From Lachnospiraceae bacterium (GTDB taxonomy: Bacteria; Bacillota; Clostridia; Lachnospirales; Lachnospiraceae), in NCBI GenBank assembly GCA_017405805.1, contig JAFQZU010000014.1, positions 1 through 64,000 on the forward strand: a stretch of DNA of 64,000 nt, read 5' to 3'. Below, in pieces: positions 35,160-43,427 of this stretch (the stretch's first letter is position 1; every line of letters begins with the position of its first letter). The notes below the pieces were generated by a model. That model searched no databases, was not told the origin of the DNA, and was given only the letters and a program-made list of their open reading frames with translations. The position numbers and the translations under genes were made by a program.

Positions 35160-35391
35160 GGGAGTCCGTGTGGGGGCGGCCTCCAGATCACTCGCTAAGT
35201 CTTCCTAAGGGCCTCTGGACCGAAAGGCGGGGCAAGTCGGTAACTCGTCCTCCGCTCTGATGACCGGAGGACTCAAACATCCCTCCACGCAGGGACGCGG
35301 GACCCGCGTCCCTGCGGCCCCGCCTTCCGTCCCAGACGCCCTAACTCAGACTAAAGCTCGTTCAAAGGAGTCCGCCCCCACACGGATTCCC
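35160..35391 (+). ncRNA. Candidate structured RNA / mobile non-coding element, copy 1
   Basis: Terminal arms 35160-35184 and 35367-35391 pair over about 24 bp with one G-U pair that only works as RNA from the plus strand. Inside, GGCGGGGC pairs with GCCCCGCC; GTCCTCCG/CGGAGGAC (35247-35254, 35265-35272) closes loop CTCTGATGAC; and CGCAGGGACGCGGG pairs with CCCGCGTCCCTGCG. Conserved single-stranded strings shared with the other copies are AACTCG, CTCAAACA, CTAA and CTCGTTCAAAG. Class unknown; no reading frame of note. Inserted inside a GCCGTATA palindrome. Confidence 0.65.
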
Positions 35392-35469
35392 TATTCTTAC
35401 TTATGATATCTTCCATAAAAAAGAAGCCGTATATATAGTATCCGCCGGGCCTTCTCTGCCTTCACGGCA

Positions 35470-35569
35470 GGAGTCGTATATAAGTAACCCGCTGGGCCTT
35501 TTCACGCTCATAGGAGCGTGAACGAGCGAGTATAGGCGAGCGTGCCCAAGGGTACTTATATACGGCTCC
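35470..35569 (-). repeat. GCCGTATA palindromic element, copy 4 (inverted)
   Basis: A complete 100-bp copy, inverted relative to 34604. Central stem CACGCTC/GAGCGTG differs from CACGCCC/GGGCGTG of other copies by a compensated pair. Confidence 0.85.
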
Positions 35570-35675
35570 TTCCCTAACGCTTCAAAGTGCCCAAGGTACT
35601 TATTATACGGCTTCTGTTCTGCAACGCATTGAGCGCGCCCAAGGCGCTTATTCATTCGGGCGGCCCGTCACCCTG

Positions 35676-36536
35676 CTATTCTTTCACTCCGCCAGCTGTA
35701 ACCCCTCCCACAATATACCTGGACAGCAGAAGGTAGACCACAATGACCGGGAAGATCGCGAACGCGATCATAGCGTACACCTGCCCCATGTCAAATGTCT
35801 TCCAGTCGGAATTTCGAAGCTCTGCCAGGAGGATGGGCAGCGTCTTCTTCATCTTGCTGTTGATGATCAGGTTGGGCGTGAAGTAGTTGTTCCAGCTGGC
35901 CACGAAAGTGAAAATGGCCTGCACGGCGATCGCCGGCTTCATGAGCGGCAGCACGATCGTGTTGAAGATTTTCAGTTCTCCTGCCCCGTCAATCCTGGCC
36001 GCCTCAATAAGGGAGGCCGGAAGGTTTGCGTCCATGTACTGCTTCATATAAAAGAAGGTAACAGGCGCTGCGATTGAAGGAAGGATCAGCGGGATATAGG
36101 TATCTGTCAGCTTCATCTTTCCCATCAGGCGGATGAAACCCAGCGCGCTGACCTGTGTGGGGATCATCATGATCATCAGAATGAATGTGAAGATCAGTCT
36201 CTTTGCGCGGAACTCATAGCCGTGGATGGCAAAGGCCGTCATCGTCGAAAAGTATACGCTCAGCACAGCGCTGCATCCGGCGATCACCAGGGAATTGAGC
36301 ATGCCCCTTATGACGGGCGTAGGACCGTTAAAAAGGTTGCGCAGGTTGCGGAGCAGATACTTGCCGGGGAAGGGCGTAAATCCGCTCTTGAGCTGGGCGT
36401 TGGACCGCGTCGCGTTGATGAAGAGCACGTAAAACCATACCAGGCACAGGAAGGTGAGAAGGATCAGCACGATATAGGCGACGGCTCTCCTGCCGTGTAC
36501 CGAATTCGTATTTTTAGCAGTTTTTTTGTTGCTCAC
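35676..36536 (-). CDS. Carbohydrate ABC transporter permease, MalG type
   Basis: A 286-residue inner permease subunit with six membrane helices. The EAA loop that docks to the ATPase reads EAARIDGAGELKIFNTIVLPL. It overlaps the upstream permease by 4 bp and works with it and a solute-binding lipoprotein. No ATPase gene is in the operon, which is usual for carbohydrate importers of Firmicutes that share an MsmX-like ATPase encoded elsewhere. The repeat composite starts just past its stop. Confidence 0.92.
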   Translation of the reverse strand: MSNKKTAKNTNSVHGRRAVAYIVLILLTFLCLVWFYVLFINATRSNAQLKSGFTPFPGKYLLRNLRNLFNGPTPVIRGMLNSLVIAGCSAVLSVYFSTMTAFAIHGYEFRAKRLIFTFILMIMMIPTQVSALGFIRLMGKMKLTDTYIPLILPSIAAPVTFFYMKQYMDANLPASLIEAARIDGAGELKIFNTIVLPLMKPAIAVQAIFTFVASWNNYFTPNLIINSKMKKTLPILLAELRNSDWKTFDMGQVYAMIAFAIFPVIVVYLLLSRYIVGGVTAGGVKE

Positions 36537-37501
36537 GATTCCTCCTCCTTTACAAGTTTATCCCTGTCACGATGTCTGCCGCCCCTGACTTCATCCGCAG
36601 CGGAGACCCTGAATACGATGATGCTCAGGATGCCGGTGATGATCAGCAGGATGACGGAAAGTGCGCCGGCCATACCGTAGTTCTTGCTGAACAGATGCTT
36701 ATTCAGATACATGATCAGGGTCATGGAGCTTCTCATCGGATCGCCCTTGCCGTTGGTCAGGACCTGCGGCACATCGAACATCTGCAGGCCGCCGATCAGG
36801 GAAGTGATCATGACATAGATCAGGATGGGGCGAAGGAGGGGAAGCGTGATCCGGAAAAAGATCTGGCGCGCCGACGCGCCGTCCACTTCCGCCGCCTCAA
36901 AGAGCGACTGGTCAATTCCCATCATGCCCGCCATCAGAAGGATGGTCGTGTTGCCGAACCACATGAGAAAGTTCATCATGGCCACAAGCCCTCTGACGCT
37001 CCAGACGTTCGACATGAATTTGAACGCCTTTGACAGGACCCCGATTTGAAGCAGGATCGAGTTCACCGGGCCGCTGTCGCTGAACAGGGTGAAAAAGAGC
37101 ATGGAGAAGGCGGACGCCATAATGAGGTTGGGCAGATAGATCACGGTCTTAAAAAAGCGCTGTCCCTTAAGCCGCAGGGCGGGATCCGTGAACCATGCGC
37201 CCAGAAGGAGGGAGACCAGGATCTGCGGCACAAATCCGAGGGCCCACATGATCATGGTATTCTTAAAATACACAAACAGATCGCCGCTGCTGATCAGGGC
37301 CTTGAAATTGGCAAAACCGACGAAACGGGGCCCGACCTGCTTGAGTCCGCTCATATAGTTCTCGAAAAAACTGTTGTAAATCGTACTGATCAGCGGAACC
37401 AGCTGAAAGACGACAAAAATGACGACGAACGGTATGAGGAAATAATAGCCCCACCGGTTATGTTTGTTGAGATGATTGCTTTTGTGCACCGTTTTATTCA
37501 T
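36533..37501 (-). CDS. Carbohydrate ABC transporter permease, MalF type
   Basis: A 322-residue permease with six helices, N-terminal helix GYYFLIPFVVIFVVFQLVPL and EAA loop EAAEVDGASARQIFFRITL. Lies between the solute-binding gene (a terminator-like hairpin intervenes) and the MalG-type permease (ATGA overlap). Part of an oligosaccharide importer presumably feeding the GH94 phosphorylase. Confidence 0.92.
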   Translation of the reverse strand: MNKTVHKSNHLNKHNRWGYYFLIPFVVIFVVFQLVPLISTIYNSFFENYMSGLKQVGPRFVGFANFKALISSGDLFVYFKNTMIMWALGFVPQILVSLLLGAWFTDPALRLKGQRFFKTVIYLPNLIMASAFSMLFFTLFSDSGPVNSILLQIGVLSKAFKFMSNVWSVRGLVAMMNFLMWFGNTTILLMAGMMGIDQSLFEAAEVDGASARQIFFRITLPLLRPILIYVMITSLIGGLQMFDVPQVLTNGKGDPMRSSMTLIMYLNKHLFSKNYGMAGALSVILLIITGILSIIVFRVSAADEVRGGRHRDRDKLVKEEES

Positions 37502-37517
37502 TCCTGTTCACCTTTTT

Positions 37518-37552
37518 AAAAAGGAGGCCTGCCCTTCTGGCGGCAGGCCTCC
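37518..37552 (-). terminator. Intra-operon terminator between binding protein and permeases
   Basis: An 11-bp stem GGAGGCCTGCC/GGCAGGCCTCC followed by five T on the minus strand. Located between the solute-binding gene and the permeases, it should lower permease expression relative to the abundant binding protein. Confidence 0.8.
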
Positions 37553-37600
37553 CCGGGTCATCCGTTCAGCTTCTCATCTTACTGCGTTTCCCCTTCCGGC

Positions 37601-39058
37601 TTACTGTGCCAGTTCAGGGTGCTTCTCGCCGACGGCCTTCATGAACTGCGCGAGCGCTTCGTCATAGGTCGCGTTGCCGTCAAAATAGTTCTTCATCGCG
37701 TTCTGGTACTCTTCGACGCAGGCCTGATCGTACTCGGAGATATTGCTCATGTCGATCTTCTCAGCGCCGTCTGCCAGCATCTGATAAGGGTTCTGGCCGC
37801 CGAGGATGGGATGTCCGAAGCTCTCGTCGCTCGCGAGGTCAGCCAGGACATTCTTGTTGTTGACGCAGTCGGCGTCTTTCACCGCGATGTCCTTCATGAC
37901 ATCGTCATTGGTGGTGATGGCAAGCATGATCTCTTTAATGGTATCGGCATTGTCTGTGCCCTGTGCAGCGCAGATCCATGTACCGCCCCAGTTGTAGCCC
38001 TGCGGTCCGTTTACAAGGCCCCAGCCGCCGGCGTGTGCGATGGAACCGTCATCTTCCTTGTCGGGCGCATTCCCCATGGAGAAGTTGATCAGCCATGCGG
38101 GTCCGAAGTAGCAGAAGGTGTCGCCGGGTGCCTTGAAGCCCTTGTTCCAGTCATCCTGCCACATAGGAGCTGTGGTGGTCATGCCCGCGTCCACGAGGAC
38201 CTTGGAGTCCTCTGCCCATTTCTTCACGTTGTCGTCCACGACGATCTTGCCGTCCTGTACCCATTTGCCGGATACGTTGTTGGAATATACGCGGAAGGTG
38301 TCGTTGACGGTCGCGGTCATCTTGTATCCCGCATCCTTCATCTTCTGTGCGGTCGCATTGAAGGTATCCCAGTCTGCCACGGCTGCCTGTACAGCTTCCA
38401 GATCATCCGTGCCCAGAACTTCCTTAGCGATGGCCCTGTTGAAGATCAGGCCGCCTGCGCATGCCTGCCAGGAGGTCGCGCGAAGGACGCCGTTCTTATC
38501 GGTCACCACTTCTTTGGTGTATTCATACTGCTTGGAGAGATCATCCTCCGTAATGCCAAGGTCTGCGATCGGCATCGCGACGTCAGCATCGGCGTCCGTG
38601 TACTTCATGGCGTAATCGGCCTCGATCAGGAACATATCGATCCGGTCGTTCTCTGCGGCGTCCGCAGCGCCCAGGAGCGCCTCGTCCAGCTTGTTCTGAT
38701 AAGCGTTGTCCTGGTTGTCCGTCACGACAAAATTCACTAAGATGTCGCCGAGTTTTCCGCCCTTCGTGGAGTCGTTGGGGTCATTGACTTCGTAACCGGG
38801 CATATGGTCCATCATGCGGTTTGCAAACTCATTGTTCCAGCAATAGATATTCAGGACCTTGCCTGCGGGCGCCTCTGCCAGTGCGGCGTTCTCCTCAGCT
38901 GCCGCCTCTTCCTCTGCAGGAGCCTCTTCCTCTGCAGGTGCCTCTTCCTCCTTAGCCGGCGCCGCACTGGAACCGGAACTTGCTCCGCCGCCGCAGCCTG
39001 CCAGAGCACCTGCTGCCATCATTGCAGCGAGCATTACACTGATAGTACGTTTTTTCAT
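37601..39058 (-). CDS. Extracellular oligosaccharide-binding lipoprotein
   Basis: A 485-residue solute-binding protein. Lipobox LAGC with C22, then an Ala/Glu/Pro-rich linker and the binding domain starting VLNIYCWNNEFANRMMDHMPGY, related to the two proteins encoded at 31260-34507. Shared landmarks include RIDMFLIEADY, GGLIFNRAIAKEVLGTDD and GGQNPYQML. GGGAGG precedes the ATG. First transport gene of the LacI-controlled importer; an internal terminator follows. Ligand probably a cello- or other beta-oligosaccharide (inference from GH94). Confidence 0.9.
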   Translation of the reverse strand: MKKRTISVMLAAMMAAGALAGCGGGASSGSSAAPAKEEEAPAEEEAPAEEEAAAEENAALAEAPAGKVLNIYCWNNEFANRMMDHMPGYEVNDPNDSTKGGKLGDILVNFVVTDNQDNAYQNKLDEALLGAADAAENDRIDMFLIEADYAMKYTDADADVAMPIADLGITEDDLSKQYEYTKEVVTDKNGVLRATSWQACAGGLIFNRAIAKEVLGTDDLEAVQAAVADWDTFNATAQKMKDAGYKMTATVNDTFRVYSNNVSGKWVQDGKIVVDDNVKKWAEDSKVLVDAGMTTTAPMWQDDWNKGFKAPGDTFCYFGPAWLINFSMGNAPDKEDDGSIAHAGGWGLVNGPQGYNWGGTWICAAQGTDNADTIKEIMLAITTNDDVMKDIAVKDADCVNNKNVLADLASDESFGHPILGGQNPYQMLADGAEKIDMSNISEYDQACVEEYQNAMKNYFDGNATYDEALAQFMKAVGEKHPELAQ

Positions 39059-39082
39059 TGTAAAACCTCCCTTTTATTGCAG

Positions 39083-39098
39083 CCCGCACCATTGCGGG
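39083..39098 (-). promoter_or_regulatory. Leader hairpin between lacI-type gene and binding-protein gene
   Basis: CCCGCA-ATGG-TGCGGG forms a six-bp hairpin 25 bp before the solute-binding start with no T run. It probably protects or attenuates the transcript rather than terminating it. Confidence 0.35.
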
Positions 39099-39126
39099 TT
39101 GTGAGTCTTTACTGTGTTACGTCAGG

Positions 39127-40140
39127 TTACACCAGTTGCTTTACCGTTCCGCCCTCGATCAGGCTTCCCTCTACGATGAGCGGCTGAATGATCGTGGAAC
39201 GGGGGTGTTCGATCAGTTCGATCAGTTTGTCCGCGGCGTACTTTCCTATGGTATCCGTATCCTGCCACAGGGACGTGAAAGGCGGGGACATGTGTCTGCC
39301 GATCCCAAGTCCGTCGTAGCCCGCGATGGAGATATCGTCCGGAATGCTCATGCCGCGGTCCCGGATCGCATTGATCCCGCCGATCATGGCGAAATCATCC
39401 GGATAGAGGATACAGGTCGGAGGGTCCTGCAGCGAGAGCAGTTCCTCCGTTCTCTGGCGTGCCTCCTCCGTACTGCGGTAAGCTGCCTCCCTGATGTACT
39501 CCTCCGGGATATCCAGCCCCAGCTGTGAGGCGGTGGTATAAAAGGAGGAGATCCTCGACTTCGTGACAGAGGAGTCCGCCCCGTGAATATAGGCGATCTT
39601 CCTGTGCCCCTGCCGGTATACATACTGGAGCAGGTCCCGCATGCCCTTTACGTTGTCGGACATGACCGCGATCCTGTTGTTGTAGATGTAGTCGATGGTC
39701 ACCACCGGCACATCACTGTTTACGAGTTCCAGCACCTGCGGATCGCTGAAGTCGATACAGGCGATCACAACGCCGTCAAAACCTCTGTACCGGGTCCTCT
39801 CCAGAAGGGTCATGGGCCTCTCGAAGTTTCCGGCTCCGCCAAAAAGCGTCAGATCATATCCGCTCTCCTCAATCTTCCTCTTAAAGCTGTCCAGGATATG
39901 CGCGAAGTAATCATGCGTCAACCCGCTCTGCGCTTCGTCGATGAAAAGAACGCCTATATTATAGGTGCGGTTTGTCTTCAGCGCCTTGGCTGCTGAGTTG
40001 GGGAAATATCCGAGCTCTCTGGCCTTCTTCCGGATCCTCTCCTTGGTTTTGGCACTGACGTCCTTCTGGTCGTTCAGCGCTTTGCTCACTGTCGCAATCG
40101 AAACACCGCAGGCAGCTGCCAATTCTTTCATGGAGATCAA
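39127..40140 (-). CDS. LacI-family transcriptional regulator
   Basis: A 337-residue repressor. The helix-turn-helix ELAAACGVSIATVSKALN is at the N-terminus, the hinge is RELGYFPNSAAKALKT, and residues 65-335 form the periplasmic-binding-protein-like effector domain (IAGYDGLGIGRHMSPPFTSL near the end). A TTG start at 40140 gives the usual ISMKELA beginning with GAGGTG upstream; GTG (40149) and ATG (40131) are alternatives. It precedes the importer genes and is divergent from the GH94 gene, so it probably represses both until sugar is present. Confidence 0.9.
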   Translation of the reverse strand: MISMKELAAACGVSIATVSKALNDQKDVSAKTKERIRKKARELGYFPNSAAKALKTNRTYNIGVLFIDEAQSGLTHDYFAHILDSFKRKIEESGYDLTLFGGAGNFERPMTLLERTRYRGFDGVVIACIDFSDPQVLELVNSDVPVVTIDYIYNNRIAVMSDNVKGMRDLLQYVYRQGHRKIAYIHGADSSVTKSRISSFYTTASQLGLDIPEEYIREAAYRSTEEARQRTEELLSLQDPPTCILYPDDFAMIGGINAIRDRGMSIPDDISIAGYDGLGIGRHMSPPFTSLWQDTDTIGKYAADKLIELIEHPRSTIIQPLIVEGSLIEGGTVKQLV

Positions 40141-40195
40141 CAGCTTCACCTCTTTTCATTTCTGTTTTGACTCTGGTAACGTGCTTCTGTTTTAC

Positions 40196-40207
40196 GTAAA
40201 CGTTTTT
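40196..40207. promoter_or_regulatory. LacI-type operator
   Basis: GTAAACGTTTTT contains the perfect palindrome AAACGTTT with the central CG typical of LacI-family operators. It sits just downstream of the -10 of the regulator's own promoter. A weaker relative, AAATCGTTTT, lies at 40360-40369 upstream of the GH94 promoter. Confidence 0.55.
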
Positions 40208-40215
40208 GTAATTCT

Positions 40216-40243
40216 ATAATAGATCAATTACAAGAATTTTCAA
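40216..40243 (-). promoter_or_regulatory. Promoter of the LacI/importer operon
   Basis: TTGAAA (-35, 40238-40243) and TATTAT (-10, 40216-40221) are 16 bp apart on the minus strand. The 354-bp gap 40141-40494 holds this promoter, the operator and the divergent GH94 promoter; nothing else was recognised in it. Confidence 0.6.
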
Positions 40244-40392
40244 CCCCGATTTTCGAATTTTTACACAATAATAGCAATCTTGGCAGGTTTTAACAGATTT
40301 TAATGCTGTTAATTGTGCAGAATCGTAAACTCGCAGCCGTGTATTATGCATTTTTCACTAAATCGTTTTCGGAAAATAATGCATTCCTCCGA

Positions 40393-40421
40393 TTGTCCGC
40401 CCGTTTTATACCTTATATAAT
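40393..40421 (+). promoter_or_regulatory. Promoter of the GH94 gene
   Basis: TTGTCC (40393-40398) and TATAAT (40416-40421) are 17 bp apart, about 75 bp upstream of the start codon. Confidence 0.6.
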
Positions 40422-40494
40422 TCGATTTAAGAACATTTTTTACCCTGGCGCCCGTATGTCCGGGCAGCATCGCGTGTGAGGAGAGAGCACCGAC

Positions 40495-43005
40495 ATGAAA
40501 TATGGATATTTTGACGACAGCAACCGCGAATATGTCATCACGACGCCCAGGACCCCCCTCCCCTGGATCAACTACCTCGGAAGCGAAGACTTTTTTACGA
40601 TCCTGTCCAATACGGGCGGCGGTTATTCTTTTTATAAAGACGCAAGGCTCCTTCGGATCACGCGCTACCGCTACAACGATATGCCCTACGACTGCAACGG
40701 GCGGTATTTTTACGTAAAGGAAGGGGACACCGTCTGGAATCCCGGCTGGAAGCCCTCCTGCACGGAGCTCGATTCCTACGAGTGCCGGCACGGCCTTGGC
40801 TACACCCGCTTTCGCAGCGCCAAAAACGGCGTGTCCTGCGATCTGCTCCAGTTCGTTCCCCCGGGAGATCCCTGTGAGCTGATGCTCCTTACACTCACCA
40901 ACAATGCGGAGAATGAAAAGAAGCTCACCCTTTTCTCCTACGTGGAATGGTGCCTCTGGGACGCGGACGACGACCAGAAGAATTACCAGAGAAATCTCAG
41001 CACTGGCGAGGTGGAGATTGAGAGCAATCTGGGCTTTGCGATCACGGGCCTCAAAAAACCGGCCCCGGACCCGCGCGTCCGTTACGACGAACTGGATTAC
41101 GCCGCGATCTATCACCGCACGGAGTACCGGGAGCGCCGCAGTCACTACGCCGTCTTCTCGGTCAATTCCGGGATCGACAGCTTTGACACCGACCGCGATT
41201 CCTTCATCGGGGCATACCGCTCTCCCGCCCTCCCGCAGGCTGTGGAAAAGGGCGCCTGCAGCGGCTCCGTCGCCAGCGGCTGGTATCCCGTCGGCGTACA
41301 CCAGATCAACCTGACACTCGCCCCCGGCGAGAGCAGGGCCTTTGTTTTCCAGCTCTCTTTTGTCGAGAACCCTGCGGATGAAAAATGGGAGTCCTACGGC
41401 GTGATCGACAAAAAACGCGCCCGCGCCCTGATCGCCAAATATCACACGCGCGATTCCGTTATGGACGCATTCGCGAAACTGAACCGCCGCTGGGGTGATC
41501 TTCTCTCCCGCTGCCGCGTGAAGAGCAGCCGTCCCGAGGTGGACCGCATGGTCAATATCTGGAATCAGTACCAGTGCATGGTCACCTTCAATATGTCGCG
41601 CAGCGCCTCCTACTATGAGTCGGGCATCGGGCGCGGGATGGGTTTTCGCGATTCCTGCCAGGACCTCCTGGGCTTCGTCCACCTGATCCCGGACCGCGCC
41701 AGAAAGCGTATCATCGACATCGCGTCCACCCAGTTCGAGGACGGCAGCGCCTATCACCAGTACCAGCCTCTCACGGGGCGCGGCAATTCCGACATCGGCA
41801 GCGGTTTTAACGACGATCCGCTCTGGCTCGTCGCGGCCGTAAGCGCCTACATCCGCGAGACCGGGGATGTCTCCATCCTGCGGGAATCCGTCCCCTTCGA
41901 CAATGACCCGGACAAGGCGCAGCCCCTGATGGAACACCTTCGCCGCAGCATCCGTTATACCCTGACCCACCTTGGCCCGCACGGCCTTCCCCTGATCGGC
42001 CGCGCCGACTGGAACGACTGCCTGAACCTGAACTGTTTCTCCGAACACTCGGGCGAGTCCTTCCAGACCTCAGGCCCCAGCGAAGGGCCCGTCGCCGAAT
42101 CGGTCTTTATCGCCGGCATGTTCGTCAAATATGCGCAGGAATACGCCGATCTGTGCAGGCTGACCGGCCTGGACGCGGAAGCGGACCAGGTCCTGGCGGC
42201 GCGCGAGGAAATGACCAAGACCATCCTGGCAGATGGATGGGACGGGGAGTGGTTTTTGCGTGCCTACGACGCCTACGGAAAAAAAGTGGGCTCCAGGGAG
42301 TGCGAAGAGGGACAGATCTATATCGAGCCGCAGGGCTTCTGCGTCCTTGCCGGCGTAGGCACCCGCTCCAGCGAGGCGCAGCGGGCGCTTGACAGCGTGC
42401 GGGCGCGCCTTGACTCCAAGTACGGCATAGCGCTGCTTGCGCCGACCTACACCCGCTACCACCTGGAGCTTGGTGAGATTTCCTCCTACCCGCCGGGCTA
42501 CAAGGAAAACGGCGGCATCTTCTGCCACAACAATCCCTGGGTCTCCATCGCCGAGACCGTCCTGGGGCGGGGAAGCCGCGCCTTTGAGATCTACTGGAAG
42601 ACATGCCCTTCCTGTGTGGAGGCCTTCAGCGAGATCCACCGCACCGAACCTTACGTCTATTCCCAGATGGTCGCGGGGCCGGACGCCCCCCGTTTCGGCG
42701 AGGGCAAGAACAGCTGGCTGACCGGCACGGCCGCCTGGACCTTTGTAGATATCTCCCAGTACATCCTCGGCATATATCCCACGCTGTCCGGCCTGCGGAT
42801 CGATCCGTGCGTTCCCGCGGACTTCGGAGATTTCGAGGTCACCCGCTTCTATCGGGGCGCAACATATCACATCTCCGTATCTAACCCTGATCATGTGGAG
42901 AAGGGGGTGCGGAAATTGGTCGTCGACGGAGTGCCGGTTGAGGGAAATACTGTGCCTTTGACAGAAGGCAAGAGAGGATATAAAGTTGAAGTTGAGATGG
43001 GATGA
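40495..43005 (+). CDS. GH94 phosphorylase, cellobiose phosphorylase-like
   Basis: An 836-residue cytoplasmic enzyme of glycoside hydrolase family 94, which splits a beta-disaccharide with phosphate to give a sugar 1-phosphate. The N-terminal beta-sandwich (1-280) leads to the (alpha/alpha)6 barrel with [18 protein letters not shown] and the catalytic region [11 protein letters not shown] at about 503-513 (D505, D508). Length and motifs fit cellobiose phosphorylase best; chitobiose or other GH94 specificities cannot be excluded. Divergent from the LacI regulator and importer, forming a complete uptake-and-phosphorolysis unit. Confidence 0.88.
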   Translation: MKYGYFDDSNREYVITTPRTPLPWINYLGSEDFFTILSNTGGGYSFYKDARLLRITRYRYNDMPYDCNGRYFYVKEGDTVWNPGWKPSCTELDSYECRHGLGYTRFRSAKNGVSCDLLQFVPPGDPCELMLLTLTNNAENEKKLTLFSYVEWCLWDADDDQKNYQRNLSTGEVEIESNLGFAITGLKKPAPDPRVRYDELDYAAIYHRTEYRERRSHYAVFSVNSGIDSFDTDRDSFIGAYRSPALPQAVEKGACSGSVASGWYPVGVHQINLTLAPGESRAFVFQLSFVENPADEKWESYGVIDKKRARALIAKYHTRDSVMDAFAKLNRRWGDLLSRCRVKSSRPEVDRMVNIWNQYQCMVTFNMSRSASYYESGIGRGMGFRDSCQDLLGFVHLIPDRARKRIIDIASTQFEDGSAYHQYQPLTGRGNSDIGSGFNDDPLWLVAAVSAYIRETGDVSILRESVPFDNDPDKAQPLMEHLRRSIRYTLTHLGPHGLPLIGRADWNDCLNLNCFSEHSGESFQTSGPSEGPVAESVFIAGMFVKYAQEYADLCRLTGLDAEADQVLAAREEMTKTILADGWDGEWFLRAYDAYGKKVGSRECEEGQIYIEPQGFCVLAGVGTRSSEAQRALDSVRARLDSKYGIALLAPTYTRYHLELGEISSYPPGYKENGGIFCHNNPWVSIAETVLGRGSRAFEIYWKTCPSCVEAFSEIHRTEPYVYSQMVAGPDAPRFGEGKNSWLTGTAAWTFVDISQYILGIYPTLSGLRIDPCVPADFGDFEVTRFYRGATYHISVSNPDHVEKGVRKLVVDGVPVEGNTVPLTEGKRGYKVEVEMG

Positions 43006-43012
43006 TGGGCTG

Positions 43013-43288
43013 GGCAGACGCTTTTCTTTTTTGATAAGGTAATGTACAGGGGCAGACCGTCAGGCCACTCGCGGAGAGCCACTAAATTCGCCGCCGCCTT
43101 CACAGGAGAACGCTTCGCAAACTCGCCGTGCATTCTGATGAATGCCCGGCTCAGACAAGCGCGCTCAGCCGCCGCAGGAGCTGCGGCGGCTGTCTCCTGT
43201 GAAGACGGCGGCTTATTAAGTGGCTCTTTTCCGCTCGTTCAAAGACGGTCTGCCCCTGTACATCTCCCTGAGGCGAAAAGCGTCTGTC
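43013..43288 (+). ncRNA. Candidate structured RNA / mobile non-coding element, copy 3
   Basis: A perfect 20-bp inverted repeat (43042-43061 with 43244-43263) is enclosed by a second 14-bp pair (43013-43026 with 43275-43288, one G-U). Inside, AGAGCCACT pairs with AGTGGCTCT; GCCGCC...CTTCACAGGAGA pairs with TCTCCTGTGAAG...GGCGGC; a hairpin encloses TTCTGATGAA; and CAGCCGCCGCAG-GAG-CTGCGGCGGCTG is a perfect stem. Strings CACTCGC, AACTCG, GGCTCAGACA and GCTCGTTCAAAG match copy 1. It begins eight bases after the GH94 stop and shares its direction. Confidence 0.65.
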
Positions 43289-43357
43289 AAGTCCACTTCC
43301 TATCAAATCAAGGTATGGTTTTTTATGTTATTTGCCCCCTCTTCTCTTCGGCACAAG

Positions 43358-43386
43358 TTGCTTCCCTAACAGGGCAATGATAAGAT
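43358..43386 (+). promoter_or_regulatory. Promoter of the phosphatase gene
   Basis: TTGCTT (43358-43363) and TAAGAT (43381-43386) are 17 bp apart, 41 bp before the start codon. The 43289-43357 stretch shows nothing else. Confidence 0.5.
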
Positions 43387-43427
43387 AAAATTCATCATTA
43401 ACAGTTACAGCCGAACGGGGACGAGAG

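Larger units (their letters stand above)
35055..35655. repeat. GCCGTATA repeat array with copy 4, interrupted by a structured element
   Basis: Units of about 47 bp starting GGAGCCGTATAATAAGTAACC at 35055 and 35102 lead into a palindrome whose centre is replaced by the 35160-35391 element; a degenerate right arm TTACTTATGATATCTTCC resumes at 35397. A further unit starts near 35424, followed by a complete inverted palindrome at 35470-35569 and half units to about 35655. This is the right part of the second composite. Confidence 0.8.

Noticed and set aside
35255..35264. CTGATGA in the element loop as a hammerhead ribozyme core
   Set aside because: The motif lies in a hairpin loop, changes to CTGAGGA in copy 2, and the GAAA and cleavage-site parts are missing.
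35055..35655. Possible CRISPR-like direct repeats
   Set aside because: Unit spacing is about 47 bp with palindromic, mixed orientation units and conserved spacers, and no cas genes are present.
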